In this document: positions 20,441 to 31,445 of the stretch, one piece after another | How the letters are laid out: each line of letters begins with the position of its first letter | How positions within the stretch are numbered: the stretch's first letter is position 1 | Assembly: GCA_019828595.1 (NCBI GenBank) | Contig: JAHQRK010000004.1 | Coordinates: forward strand, 2,418,001-2,482,000 | Origin: Aphanomyces cochlioides | Lineage: Eukaryota; Oomycota; Saprolegniomycetes; Saprolegniales; Verrucalvaceae | DNA: 64,000 bases | Direction of reading: 5' to 3' | Notes under the pieces: model-generated | Databases searched by the model: none | What the model was told of the DNA's origin: nothing | Seen by the model: the letters and a program-made list of their open reading frames with translations, nothing else | Program-made: the position numbers and the translations under genes

Positions 20441-21181
20441 TAAAAGCGCGTTAAAGTCTTGCATCGCACCACGTCTGAGGTCTGTCTCCAGTTGCTGCTC
20501 TTGTTGCTGTTCCTGCATCTTATAGCAGGTCTCCGCGGTCTAATACACCGATAGACTATGTTGGAATTGGTCGTAGTATCGCTGTTTTCATACTTTGCAA
20601 GGGAACGTAAGCTAAATCGCGATGGACATTTGAAATGTGTGAGAAAAATTCCTGTGAGTAGGTAAACTGACAGCGAGATGCATAGAGAGGCGTTGAGGGA
20701 CGTTTTCTCAAGCATGGATCTCTATGGTAGGATGGCTTAAAGCTGTAGATCGGATCTCGATGCGATGGATATGATGGTAAACTTCAAAAGTTTCTGCTTG
20801 GATACGAGTAGCTCGGCCTTTCACCGCAAGATTCTCTTCCGTCGGCATGATGCCAGCCAAAGCAGTCTCATACTTCTAATCTTATAGAGCTCCAGGATGG
20901 GATTGCGATGGTCAAGCTGTCCTCCTTGTGGACTGCAGAAGCTTCGAGTTGATGTGTTGGACTTGTATGCTGGCAAAGACTTCATCGTATGAGAATGACG
21001 TTTTAACGTCGAGTGGGTTGTGTTGGACGACAGTCAGTAAACAAACGAACGGTGCATGGCTCAGCTGACTCTCGTTTCCAAGCTCTGCGACTGCTCGTGT
21101 GGAACGCTCTATTTCGTTCCCTACACAGTACATTCTCTCCATAAGCCAGCTATGGGCATCGTGCTGAGTGCTCGAGTACAT
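20441..21181 (-). other. Unresolved exon-like pieces on the minus strand
   Basis: Several short minus-strand stretches have natural protein composition but do not join into one obvious gene. They lie near 21181-20912 (with 'GNEIERSTRAVAELGNESQL'), 20880-20713 (with 'MPTEENLAVKGRATRIQAET') and 20545-20441 (Gln/Glu-rich end with 'LETDLRRGAMQDFNALL'). They may be exons of one or two small genes, or a decayed gene. No family is recognised. Confidence 0.25.
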
Positions 21182-21911
21182 ACTTTAGTCTCGGTGGATG
21201 ACAAATCGCAAGCTCTACTGTACATGCCTGTCCACAAAACATTGCAAGAAAGATTCCAACACACTCAACACATCCAACAACCCAATCTAAACCATGGGAG
21301 GACGTTGGTTTCTCGCAAAGACGCTGGCACTATGCGATCTGCCATGGCGCAGTCGGTCGTCGCTGCATTCCTCCGATACACGACAAACCACCGAACGTGG
21401 CACTAACAGGAATAAATCCAATAACCCCTGCACCCCCAAAATTTTCGAGTCAACCTCCACTACACTGTACGTAGACCACTGACAGAGTAGCAAGCCAGTG
21501 GACACGCCAACACGTCAATCTTGGTGCACGTTAAACATTCGCAGAGACAGCGCATCCCAAAGAACCAGCTTCAGAATGAACGTATCGGCCAGATCCATCG
21601 CGCAATCTAGAAATGTGAAGCTTGGCATTATTTAGAGGTTGTGGCATCCATGTGGTCATCTACACGTTATCTGCCGCACCCCCCCTTGATGAGATGCAAG
21701 CCTCTTGTTCGTAGAACTTGAAACTGTCGATCTTACAGCCAACAGTACTTGAGTAGTGGCGCTCAGAACGAATCCCCTCGTTTTCAATGATGGGGATGAA
21801 TCTTTTGGGGGTTCGTACAGACTTGGAATTTGAAACCCCTTCAACCCTTTGGAGCTAAACCCCCTAAACACTACACCCCCAGGAAAAAAGAAAACCATTA
21901 TCCAAGTGGCC
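21182..21911. other. Gene-poor interval before STE24
   Basis: No convincing coding frame was found. The interval contains C-rich runs (AACCCC repeats at 21422-21441, about 21665 and 21835-21890), including an exact copy of the 16-base box seen at 5316. Short ATG-initiated frames here overlap each other and lack motifs. Confidence 0.4.
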
Positions 21912-23425
21912 ATGCTGGAAGTTTGGTTCCGTGAAGAAGGATGGCGCGCGTCGACTGTGCCGTACTTGGAAGGAACGCTCATCTTCGTTTTCGTCATGCA
22001 TGTCTTTGAGACGTACTTGGATTATAGGTAAGTCTACGAGTGTCCATCGTGAGTGGACTGCTATCGTGTAGACAGCATCAAAAGCTCCATGATAAGACAT
22101 TTCCAGAGAAATTGCGTCAAGCGATTGAACGCGTGGACGAACAAAACCAAGCCAAAGCTACCAAAAAGGACGGAGAAAACAAGACGAAGGATGAAAGCGC
22201 CAAGTCGTTGTTGGCGCAGACGATGGACAAGTTTGAAAACAGTCGGTTGTACGGTCTTGACAAGAGTCGTTACTCGTTTGTCCACGGCAATTTCTTTCTC
22301 GTCGAAGGCCTCGCCATGCTCTTGCTCGGCTACATGCCATTCATGTGGCAGTGCAGTCGTCAACTCGTCGACTACTTTGGCTATGATCGAGACCACGAAA
22401 TCCTCGTCTCCTTGGCATTTGTCACGTTGACCAGCGTGAAGGACATGTTGCTAAGCCTCCCTTTTGAACTCTACTCGACGTTTGTCGTCGAAGAGCGCCA
22501 TGGATTCAACAAGCAGACGCTCCGACTTTTTGTCACCGACAAGATCAAGAGCACGGTCCTCATGATGGTATTCGGCTATCCGTTGCTTGCAGCTCTCATT
22601 GCAATCATTCGCTGGGGCGGCGACAACTTTGTTTTCTACGTCTGGGCGTTCACTTTTGCCTTCACGCTCATTATGATGACCATTTATCCTGTGTGGATCA
22701 TGCCGCTCTTCAACAAGTTCACGCCGCTCGAGGATGGTCCACTGCGAACTGCGATCGAAGCGCTTGCTGCTTCCTTGCGCTTTCCCCTCACCAAGCTCTT
22801 CGTCTGCGATGGTTCCAAGCGCTCTGGACACAGCAATGCCTACTTGTTTGGCTTTTTCAACAACAAGCGCATCGTGCTCTACGACACGCTGCTCGAACAA
22901 GCGACGCAGGAAGAAGTCGTGGCGATCCTCGGCCATGAATTGGGTCATTGGAAGTTGTGGCACACCATTCAAGGCTTTGTGATCCAGCAAGTGTACATCG
23001 TCGCCATGTTCACCGTCTTTGGATGGTACTGGAACATCGATTCATGGATTAACTAACTTGTCTCTAGGTGCATGCATGACCGCAATTTGTTTGCGAGCTT
23101 TGGCTTTCAAACGGACGTCGGTGCGCTTCCCATCATGATCGGACTCACGCTCTTCTCGACGACGTTGTGGGCTCCTGTCGACAAAGTCTTATCGTTTCTT
23201 TTGACGGCCAACACACGCACCAAGGAATTTCAAGCGGATGCGTTTGCGGTCGATCTAGGCTACGGCGAGCCCCTCCAGTCAGGATTGACCAAGATTTCGC
23301 TCGAGAACCTCTCCAACATGAACCCTGACAAGCTCTACAGTGCTTACCACTACAGCCACCCGCCTCTTCTAGAACGTTTGGCTGCCATTACCACGCGCAT
23401 GGTCAAGCTCAACAAGTCGCAATGA
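21912..23425 (+). CDS. STE24: CAAX prenyl protease 1 (STE24/ZMPSTE24, peptidase M48)
   Basis: Exons 21912-22027, 22072-23025 and 23068-23425 give 475 residues, the normal family length. The zinc site is 'ILGHELGHWKLWH' (HEXXH), with the third ligand in 'EFQADAFAVDLGYG' and the family motif 'RSGHSNAYLFGF' upstream. Several transmembrane helices surround a hydrophilic N-terminal loop rich in Lys/Glu, as in the ER membrane enzyme that removes AAX tripeptides from prenylated proteins and trims a-factor or prelamin A precursors. The ATG at 21912 is preferred; upstream in-frame codons have no ATG. A short downstream gap separates it from a minus-strand small gene. Confidence 0.93.
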
Positions 23426-23457
23426 GTCCAGCAAGCCCCATCGAGTGGCTTTCTACC

Positions 23458-23813
23458 TCACGCTCCCAGCATGTTTCCAACTAATGTGCAGAGCGATTGA
23501 TCCATTCCTTTGATAGTTCGTGCCAAAGCGTCGATTTTCTCCTAGAGGGACGGCGACATGGCCCGCAGCCATGGACCAAGTGTCGAGGGGTTTGACCGCA
23601 CTGGATGAAAGGCGAATGGATGGAACTGATGATGAGCTCTACCGGATTCATGGCGCATCGTAAACAGTGGCGAAACTGCGTTGCTTGATTACACAAGTCG
23701 TTCAACAGAACTGCGAGCATTCCTTGCCATCTCCGTCGCATGCGCGTGTCGTTGTCTTGTGCCTGAGACAGAATATTTTGGTGATGGCGCAGTCTATAAA
23801 TAGAATATTTCAC
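23458..23813 (-). CDS. Small uncharacterised helical protein
   Basis: A minus-strand frame starting at or below 23813 ('MRRRWQGMLAVLLNDLCNQA' is a likely internal start) contains 'MNPVELIISSIHSPFIQCGQ'. Splicing out a short GTCC..CTAG intron near 23580-23545 joins 'TPRHL' to 'EKIDALARTIKGMDQSLC', and the protein ends at TGA 23458-23460. The size and amphipathic helices resemble small Mediator or vesicle-tether subunits, but no identification is possible. It is convergent with STE24 (33 bp between stops). Confidence 0.4.
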
Positions 23814-24078
23814 ACGTTTGAAATGTCATCCAAAATGTCCAACGTGGAGCCCTTGCAGACAATCGACGCTCTTCCTTGAATATGCCGACGGCAGTGGATC
23901 GTCGCAACGAGAGTCTTGGCGGCTGAAAGACGCCCCGAGTGGATGGAACCGACGGCGGACGTTTCAAACTTGCAAAGATTGTTTCGTCATGTGAGCTAAT
24001 GGGCCAAAGTGGTGCAGCTTGGCTATTTATATTCGTATCTTTCTCCACTTGGACGCATCCCGCGCAGAGCTCAAATCC

Positions 24079-27000
24079 ATGGCCAGCAACAACGCGCCAT
24101 CTACAAGCGTCCAGGACGAAGAGAACCAAGCGAGAGCTTCCAACGATGTCGCCACGACTCTGTCAAAGCCACCTACGGCGGCGTCGACGCCACTGTCACT
24201 GTCGCCGTTGGAGCAAACGGAAAGAACGGAGATGGAACGGACGGCGACGATCCGCACGCGGCTTGGGGCGTTCATGGACAACCCTGAGAAGTCTCTCCCC
24301 GGACGCATTTAGCACAATTTCTTCCTCGTCCTCATCGTCTTGAACCTCATCGGACTCATGCTCGAGACGCTCGACGGTCCCCCAACCACGGCAGCTCTGC
24401 GCCAGCGTATGCCATGCTGCCGTACTCCAAGTCGTTCGTCGTCGCCGAGATGATCTTCACCGCCATCTTCACGCTCGACTTGCTCGTCAAGTTTGCCGTC
24501 TCCCAGTCGGTCAAGAAGGCAAACATGCCATGGAATGTCTCCGTCGTGGCTTCTGTAGTATTTCGTCTCGGCTGTCACGATCATGGACATCTTGGCCGCC
24601 GCGCCGCTCTACATCTTGGTCCTTCAGTCGGGTCTCGTCGCGCTCGACAATTCGCAAGTCCAAAAGAAGAGCGACGACTACATCAAGCTCCTGCGTCTCT
24701 TTCGCATCACGCGCATCGTCAACATGCTCAAGGTACGACTGCAGCAGCTCAAGAGTCTTACCCGCGGCGTTGCTAGCACAAGACGGGCATGCGCATGCTC
24801 TACATCACGGCCAAGGACTGCCTCGCGCCGCTCTCGATCACAGTACGTCGTGCTTCTCTCTCTCTCTGGAGCTCATGCGGCGCAGCTCTTCTTCCTCGTC
24901 ACGTTCGTCATGCACTTTGGCGCGATTTTGTTCTACGCGCAGCCATGCTACAACGTCTCGACGTGCACTTTCACCGACATCTTCAACGCGGGGTACTTTG
25001 TCATGGTCACGTAAGTGCAATGCTTCAACTCGCCGAAGGAGCGTCCTTCCAGCGTCGCGACGGTCGGCTACGGCGATCAAATGCCCGACATTTCCAACGT
25101 GATCGTCTTGGTCGTTGCCATCATTGTCATGATCTTTGGCGCATTGTACTTGGCCATGCCGGTCGCGATTGTCGGCATCAAGTACGAGCTCACGTGGGCG
25201 CAGTTTGCCGCCGCCGAGAAGACCAAAGTCCTCGCCAAGCCGCCGTCCGAACCAAACTTGGTCCTCACGTCGGAGCTCCTCGCGCCGACTGCCAGCCGCA
25301 TCAATGTCTACTACATGGAGCTCTGCCAAGGTGCGTCGCAACTCTGGTCGGCCTCCGTTCACTTTGACTCTGTCATGGTCATCCTCGTGCTTTTTTCCAC
25401 TGGTGTCTGAGCTCTTCTTGTAGAACAGCGACGCGGTGGAGCCGCGCGACCGCACAGACGCCGCGACCAAGTTGATTACGACCATGTGCGACGTCCTCCG
25501 CGTCCACAAAACGCTCTCGAGATCCATCAAAGGATTCATTCCGCAAGATGTTCTTCATCCGGAGGCTCTGCGCGATCAACGGACCAACTCGTCGCCGTTG
25601 AGGCATGCGTCGTCGCTCAAGAACTCGATCGTCCTGAGGTAGACCGCTCTCCATCTCCCTCAGCATTCATGGACGTAAACGCTTTAGAGCGCGGCGAGCT
25701 CTGAGCAATTCGTCGCAGCCAGATGTCGATCCCGATGACGTCAAGAACTTCCGTCACCGGCTCTATCTCCTCATGGAGCGGCCGCACTCGTCCCGTCAAG
25801 CCGTCTACGTCAACAAGTTCTTCCTCGCGATGGTCATCCTGAGCATGTTGCTCTTCTACGCCGAGACGACGCCAGAGTTCCAAGTGTACGGCTTGTCCTC
25901 GCAGCTCTGCCACCGCGCAGTGGAGGCGTACTGCTCCATGTCGGGTCGGTCTGTTCAGTCGGATCCAGGCTGCTTTGTGCACTCGTCGCGTAACACGACG
26001 ACGACGACGCGCTTGGCCTTCCACTGCGACGAATCGCCCGACCTTGCCGACTACTCGCAGTGCTTTGGCTTCGCATGCAACTACGGCTCCAACACGTCGA
26101 CGATCGAATGCCGACAGAGTTTCGTGGACGTCGACAAGGTTTGCAACTTGCGGCAGTGTCAGAGTGGTCACGTGCCCATCGTCGACATGACGACCAAGTG
26201 GATCTACGTCGAGGTCTACTTTGCGATTGTCTTCACGGCGGAATTACTCGTGCGATTCTTCGCCGCGCGCCACCGTGGCGTCTTCATGCGCAGCTTTGGA
26301 ACTTGGATCGATATCCTCGCCATCACGCCGTTCTATGCTGAAGTAAGTCGTCCTTCATCGCTGCAACGCTGCAACTTGGACCTCCCCGAAGACGATCACT
26401 GGACTTGTTCGCGGTCTCAGGCCGTTCTTCACGATCGTGCCGACGTTCCCGACATTCCTCACCATCTTACCGATCGCCAAGACGCTTCGGATCCTCAAGC
26501 TTGCGCGTGTACGCTCTCTAGACTCGTCATGCGCGCGTCTGACGCCGTCTTGTAGCACTTCAAGTCGACCAAGATCTTGTCCAGAACGGCAGAACTCATG
26601 TATCAGCGCTTGATGATCCCGGTAAGTTGCGCTACGCTGTTCGTTTTAGTTCGTCCCGCTCTGCCTAGCTCTTGTTTCTCTTCCTGGGGAGCGTTTGCGC
26701 GGGTGCGATCTTCTATGAAGTCGAGCGAGGGACGCAATGCCAAGCACACCTGCCGTGCTTGTGGTGGGACCGCGATCTCATGAAGCCATCGCTCGCCAAG
26801 CCATTCCCTGTCGGCAAACGCATCCAGATCCAAGTCGACAAGCTCACGCTCCTCACCGACATGCTGCGGTCGACATGGATGTCCATCGTCACGTACTTGC
26901 CGCCACGGCGTCGATCTTCTGTACTCCTGTCGTAGGTTCACGACGGTCGGGTACGGCGACATGACGCCACGAACGCCGTTTGGCAAATCTTGGCCATGAT

Positions 27001-27624
27001 CTTCGGCTCGTGCTACTAGGCGATGCCGCTCTCGTTGATCGGCGGGCAGTTCTACGCATGCTACGCTCAATTCCTCAAGGATTCGCGCGCGACAAGTCCA
27101 CAAACGACGGCGCCTGTGATGGACGCCATGTTGCATCAACAAAAGCGGCGGCGGCGGTATCCCCGCGTGAAGATTAGCACCGCCGACACGCCGCTGCTGA
27201 GCCAATTCGTCGCGATGCAGCATCTCAACGAAGCGATCCTCAACACGTATCGGCTCAAAGCCATGCCGGCCAAAGTCACGCCAAACGCGACGGTCAGCGT
27301 GAGCAGCATGGATTCCATGGCGCGGAGCCTTGGCATGCTGAATCACGACTGAGCGCCACGTCGTCCGCCGGCGCCCAGACCCAGACCGACGACCTCTCGA
27401 AAAGTCAAAGCCCCGACGTCGTCCTCGCGAACGTCCTCACGGCGTGCTCTCTCGTCCACACGATCGTCCTCCACTTCTCGATCGTGATTGAAAAGATCGT
27501 GAGCATCCAGGACGACGACGCCGCCGCCGCCAACGACATGGCGCTGCAAGACGTGGACGACAGCCGCACACGGACAGACCTCCTCGAGCTCCAGCTTCCC
27601 ACAGCCATAAAGCCAACGAAGTAG
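24079..27624 (+). pseudogene. Two-domain voltage-gated K+ channel, copy A (several lesions)
   Basis: This copy encodes the same layout as copies B and C. Domain 1 has an S4-like 'YIKLLRLFRITRIV' and filter 'ATVGYGDQMPD' near 25065. Domain 2 has the long Cys-rich S1-S2 loop (about 25900-26180) and filter 'FTTVGYGDMTPRTPFG' near 26945. The conserved C-terminal tail ends at TAG 27622-27624. Lesions against the paralogs: an in-frame TAG at 24310-24312 before S1; a one-base shift at the C run 24379-24383; a short deletion near 26985 just after the second filter; an in-frame TAG at 27017-27019 in the S6 region; and a shift near 27350. One intron after 'SVKK' has a GC donor. Either the copy is a pseudogene or part of this is assembly error. 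An ATG at 24019 is an alternative start. Confidence 0.75.
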
Positions 27625-27695
27625 ACGACACTCCTCCATTGTCCTCGTTACGAAAGAAGCGTCATGAAGGAGGAAAGGAGCGCCGTGGACGTTTC

Positions 27696-30600
27696 CTAGG
27701 TCGACTTCACAGAGTCTTCCTCCGTCGGGGAAATCATGTCTTCCGCGTCGGACGCCGTCTGTGGCTTGGTCACAACGACTTTCATCACTTGATTGAGCTG
27801 GAGCGCCATCGTCTACGGCAAGAAGAGCGTGAGTGCCGTCGACGCGTGGCGTGGACGTACCGTCAGATGGGCCAGGGATGTGTTGATGGAATTCCGCAGC
27901 TGGTGGAGCTTGGTCGCGTTGTTCATCTGAGTCGGCGCGACGGTCGAGCCGCGTCTGGCGGAGAGACGCAGTTTGAGACTCGCGCGGTGCGACCAGCTCG
28001 CCTCCGACGTCAGCTGCGCCGACACTTTGAGGACTTCATGGAGATTGTCGACAGTGGCCATCATGTCGTCGAGGATGGGAACGAACATGAGCGTCGTGGC
28101 GCCGAGGAGCTTGCTCTCGTGCTCTGTAAATCGATTCTGATGGGCACGCGACGACGGCAAGGACTGCGTGGACGCTGTCGCAAAGAGCGTCTCGGCTTCC
28201 GGCGTGGCGGCATCGGGAACTGGCGTCGCCTACAGCTTCATTAGCGCCCGCTCTGTCAAAGCGAAAGGAGTACGAGGCTTTCCTGCTCCTGACGGACAAA
28301 CTCGCGGTAGCAGAAGTAGAACTGCCCGCCGATGAGCGAGAGCGGCATGGCGGTGTAGATCGAGCCAAAGATCATCAAGACAATGTCAAAGATGCGCCCG
28401 AGCGGCGTCCGCGGCTTCATATCGCCGTATCCGACTGTTGTCAACCTACAACATGTCGTCATGGTGATTCTCGAGGAGGAAGACGATCGTACGTGACGAT
28501 GGCGAGCCACGACGAGCGCCACATGTCCTTGACGATCGCGAGTCTCTCCATTTGAATCTGAATGCGCTTCTTCGGAGGAAACGGCGCCGCGATGTCGCGC
28601 GTCATGAGGTTGAAGCCAAAGGAATAGCACGGATAATGCGCCATGCAACCCACGCCACGCTCGACTTCGTACACGAACGCCGCGGCGGTCGTGCATGCCA
28701 TGAAGAGAAAGAAGATCTATGCCCGCGTTGATGGAGGAAGAGCAGGTCGACGTACCGGAATCAAGAGTCGCTCGATAGTCAACGCCGCCGTGCGCGTCAG
28801 CACCGCGCTCGCTTGAAAGTACTAGAGAATGAGAGTTAGATGGAGAGGGGAGTGGAGAGACGAACGCGGCCGAGTTTGATGATGCGCAGCGTCTTGAGGA
28901 CAGGAATGATCGATTCAAACGATGGAAACGTCGGCAGGACGGCAAAGAGCGGTCCATGCGGATTGAAGATCTACAACACATCAAGCATGGAACGAACGGG
29001 GGAGCGTCGTTGTCTACCTCGGCGCAGAACGGAACGAGCGCGAGGACGTCCACCCAGAACGCCGTCCGTCGGAAGAGACGCTGCCGCCGTTTCGCGGCAA
29101 AGATCGCGAGAGAGACTTCAATCGTGAAGACAAAAGCGAGGAAGAGCTCAATGTAGAGCCAACGCGCCGTCATGTCGATGAGAGGACGATGGCCAGGTTG
29201 ACATTCCCGCAAATGACACACGTCTGCGGCTTGTTCGAAGTTGGACGTGCAGTCGAAGCCTTCCGTTCCGGCATTCCAGCCGCGACCAAAGCACCGCGAT
29301 GGAAATGTGTCGAGGGTGCAAGTGAAGTCGAGCGGCGTGCGGGACGGCGTCCGCTTCTCTGTCCAGACGAAGCAGCCTGGATCGGTCTCGGGCACCGCGC
29401 CGGCACAATAGACCGCCATGGACGTCCGACACAGCTTCGTGTCGATGCCGTATGCGTGGAGTTCCGGCATCGACTCGGCGTAGAAGATGACGAGGCTGAC
29501 GATGACGCAGATCAAGTAGAACCGATTCGGCCACGTTGTGTGTCCCGAAGCATGGAGAGCTTTGCGGAGTTGCGCGCGAAACGAGCCGGACGTCGTTTCG
29601 GCGAGCGTCATCGGCGTCTCCGCGCGCTTGAATGGAGCGACTTTCTGCCGCGCTCTACAAAAATGTCATCGGGGGAGAACCAACGGCACAGAGTACTTGG
29701 AGAAGATGTTGAGCGCGATCATGGCGAGCGACGAGTGCCGCCGTGGAGCCATGGGCGGTCTGTGCGAATGCTTGGACGATGATGCGTCGCTGACTGGCTC
29801 AAGAGAACGGAGCAGGCGGGTCAACTCGTGGAAGCGGTCCATCGTCTCAATGCAAAGGCCGAGGATTTGCTCCCTCGTCGTCGCGCCGCTAAACGTTGTC
29901 GGTGTCTAGACCAGAATGAGAGGTCGAGATCGACGATGATGGCAACGTACGACGTCCAGGAACGCTGATACTTGACGATGGAGACGGGAAAACGTGTCGG
30001 AGAAGTGGAGGAGACGCCGATTCGCGCGGTGGGAGATGGGATCCATCGTCACCATCGGTGTGCCGTGGAGCGCGGCGCGGAGATTGAGCGTCGACGCGGA
30101 CGTTCCAGAGTGGCGGACAAAGCGCAGCCACGCGAGTTCATACTTGATGCCGATGATCGCAAGAGGCATGGCGAGATAGAGAGCGCCAAAGATCATGACG
30201 GCGACGGTGAGTAGAATCGTCGCGGGATTATTCAGCGATTGAACTTGATCGCCATAGCCGACCGTTGCCACTCTACAAGTTGATTCAGAATCGCAAGGAG
30301 GGAGAAGCAGCGGCGGCGACGTACGTGACCATGACGAAATAGCCGGCGTTGACAATGAAGGGACACGTGGCGGCGTTGTAGCATGGCTCGCCGTAGTAGA
30401 GCACAGTCGCAAAGACCATGACGATCGTGACGAGGAAGAAGAACTACAAACATGACAACGACGACGATTCCACGCGCGTACTGTGATCGTGAGGGGGCGG
30501 ACGCAGTCGACGATCATGTAGTGGAGCACTTGGATCCCTTCAACGTTCTACCGCCAAAAGAGTTCAACGAGTGTCGTGGGATAAGTGCGACGTACTCGGA

Positions 30601-31412
30601 GCATGAATGTGACGCGGATGATGCGGAAGAGCCGTAGGAGAGACGTGTACCGCTCCATCGTTGCGCACTGGATGGCGTTCCATCCAAGTTGGTATTTCAT
30701 GTAGACCGTGCTGAAGACGGGGAGGATGCCGATGACATCGATCCACGTCATGACTTGCCGCCAGAACTACAATTGCCGCCGATATGTTGTGGACACAGCG
30801 AGAAGCGTTTACCTTGGTCTGGCGCTTGGCGACGATGCAGCGGAGACCGAGATCGAGGCCAAAGATCGCTGTAAACAAGATTTCCCAAGCGTAGAACGCG
30901 TCGGACGACGGCAGCGACGGGTACGCGGGGTCGCTTCCGCCGTTCGCAGGGCCGTCCAACGTCTGGAGCATCATCGGGATGAAATTGCCGACAATGGCGG
31001 CGAGCATGCCGTAGTGGTGTATTCGACCGAGCAGCGACGCCTGTGGGTGCTTGAACATTTGCCGCATGCGGTACCGCCACGTGATCACGATGACCTTGGG
31101 TCGTTCCTGAAAAGCCTTGGAGCGCTTCTTGGACGAAGCGCGCCGTTTGAGTCTGGTCGGTGGCGTCGTGGGTCGTCGTTTGAGCTCACGACGAGTGTGT
31201 TGGTGTGTCCCGTCGATGTCCGTCGGAGCATGACGCGTTCTTGGCTCTCGACGCGATGCGGAACCGTCGAGAGCCGCTGGAGGCGTGCAGGAGGAGACGC
31301 AGGCGGCGGCGGCGCGGCGGCAGCCTCGTCGCTCTGGTCGGCTCTTGATGCCATGCGAAACTGTGAAACTGCATGGCATAATGACTGTTTCATGGAGGTG
31401 CATAAGTTTCAA
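27696..31412 (-). CDS. Two-domain (12-TM) voltage-gated K+ channel, copy B
   Basis: A multi-exon gene. Domain 1 (about 31100-29950) includes S1 'HHYGMLAAIVGNFIPMML', 'LDGPANGGSDPAYPSLPSS', an S4 'SLLRLFRIIRVTFML' with Arg at every third position, and filter 'ATVGYGDQ' near 30250. A cytosolic linker leads to domain 2 (29540-28260). This has a cysteine-rich S1-S2 extracellular loop ('DPGCFVW', 'RCFGRGW', 'VCHLRECQPGH'), filter 'TVGYGDMKPRTPLG' near 28430 and S6 'MPLSLIGGQFYFCY'. The final exon ends at TAG 27696-27698. The N-terminus is uncertain: two overlapping frames are open between 31412 and 31150. The product should be a plasma-membrane K+ channel formed as a dimer of two-repeat subunits (inference). 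Confidence 0.75.
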
Positions 31413-31445
31413 GCAACCGCCGCGGCGTCAAAAAGACGTCCATCA

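Noticed and set aside
21056..21482. Several ATG-initiated frames up to 116 residues
   Set aside because: They overlap each other on both strands, lack motifs and have low-complexity or basic composition.
24310..27019. In-frame TAG codons in K+ channel copy A as a reassigned code
   Set aside because: Other genes in the window use TAG as a normal terminator (for example copy B at 27696-27698) and copies B and C lack TAG at these positions; the same gene also has frameshifts.
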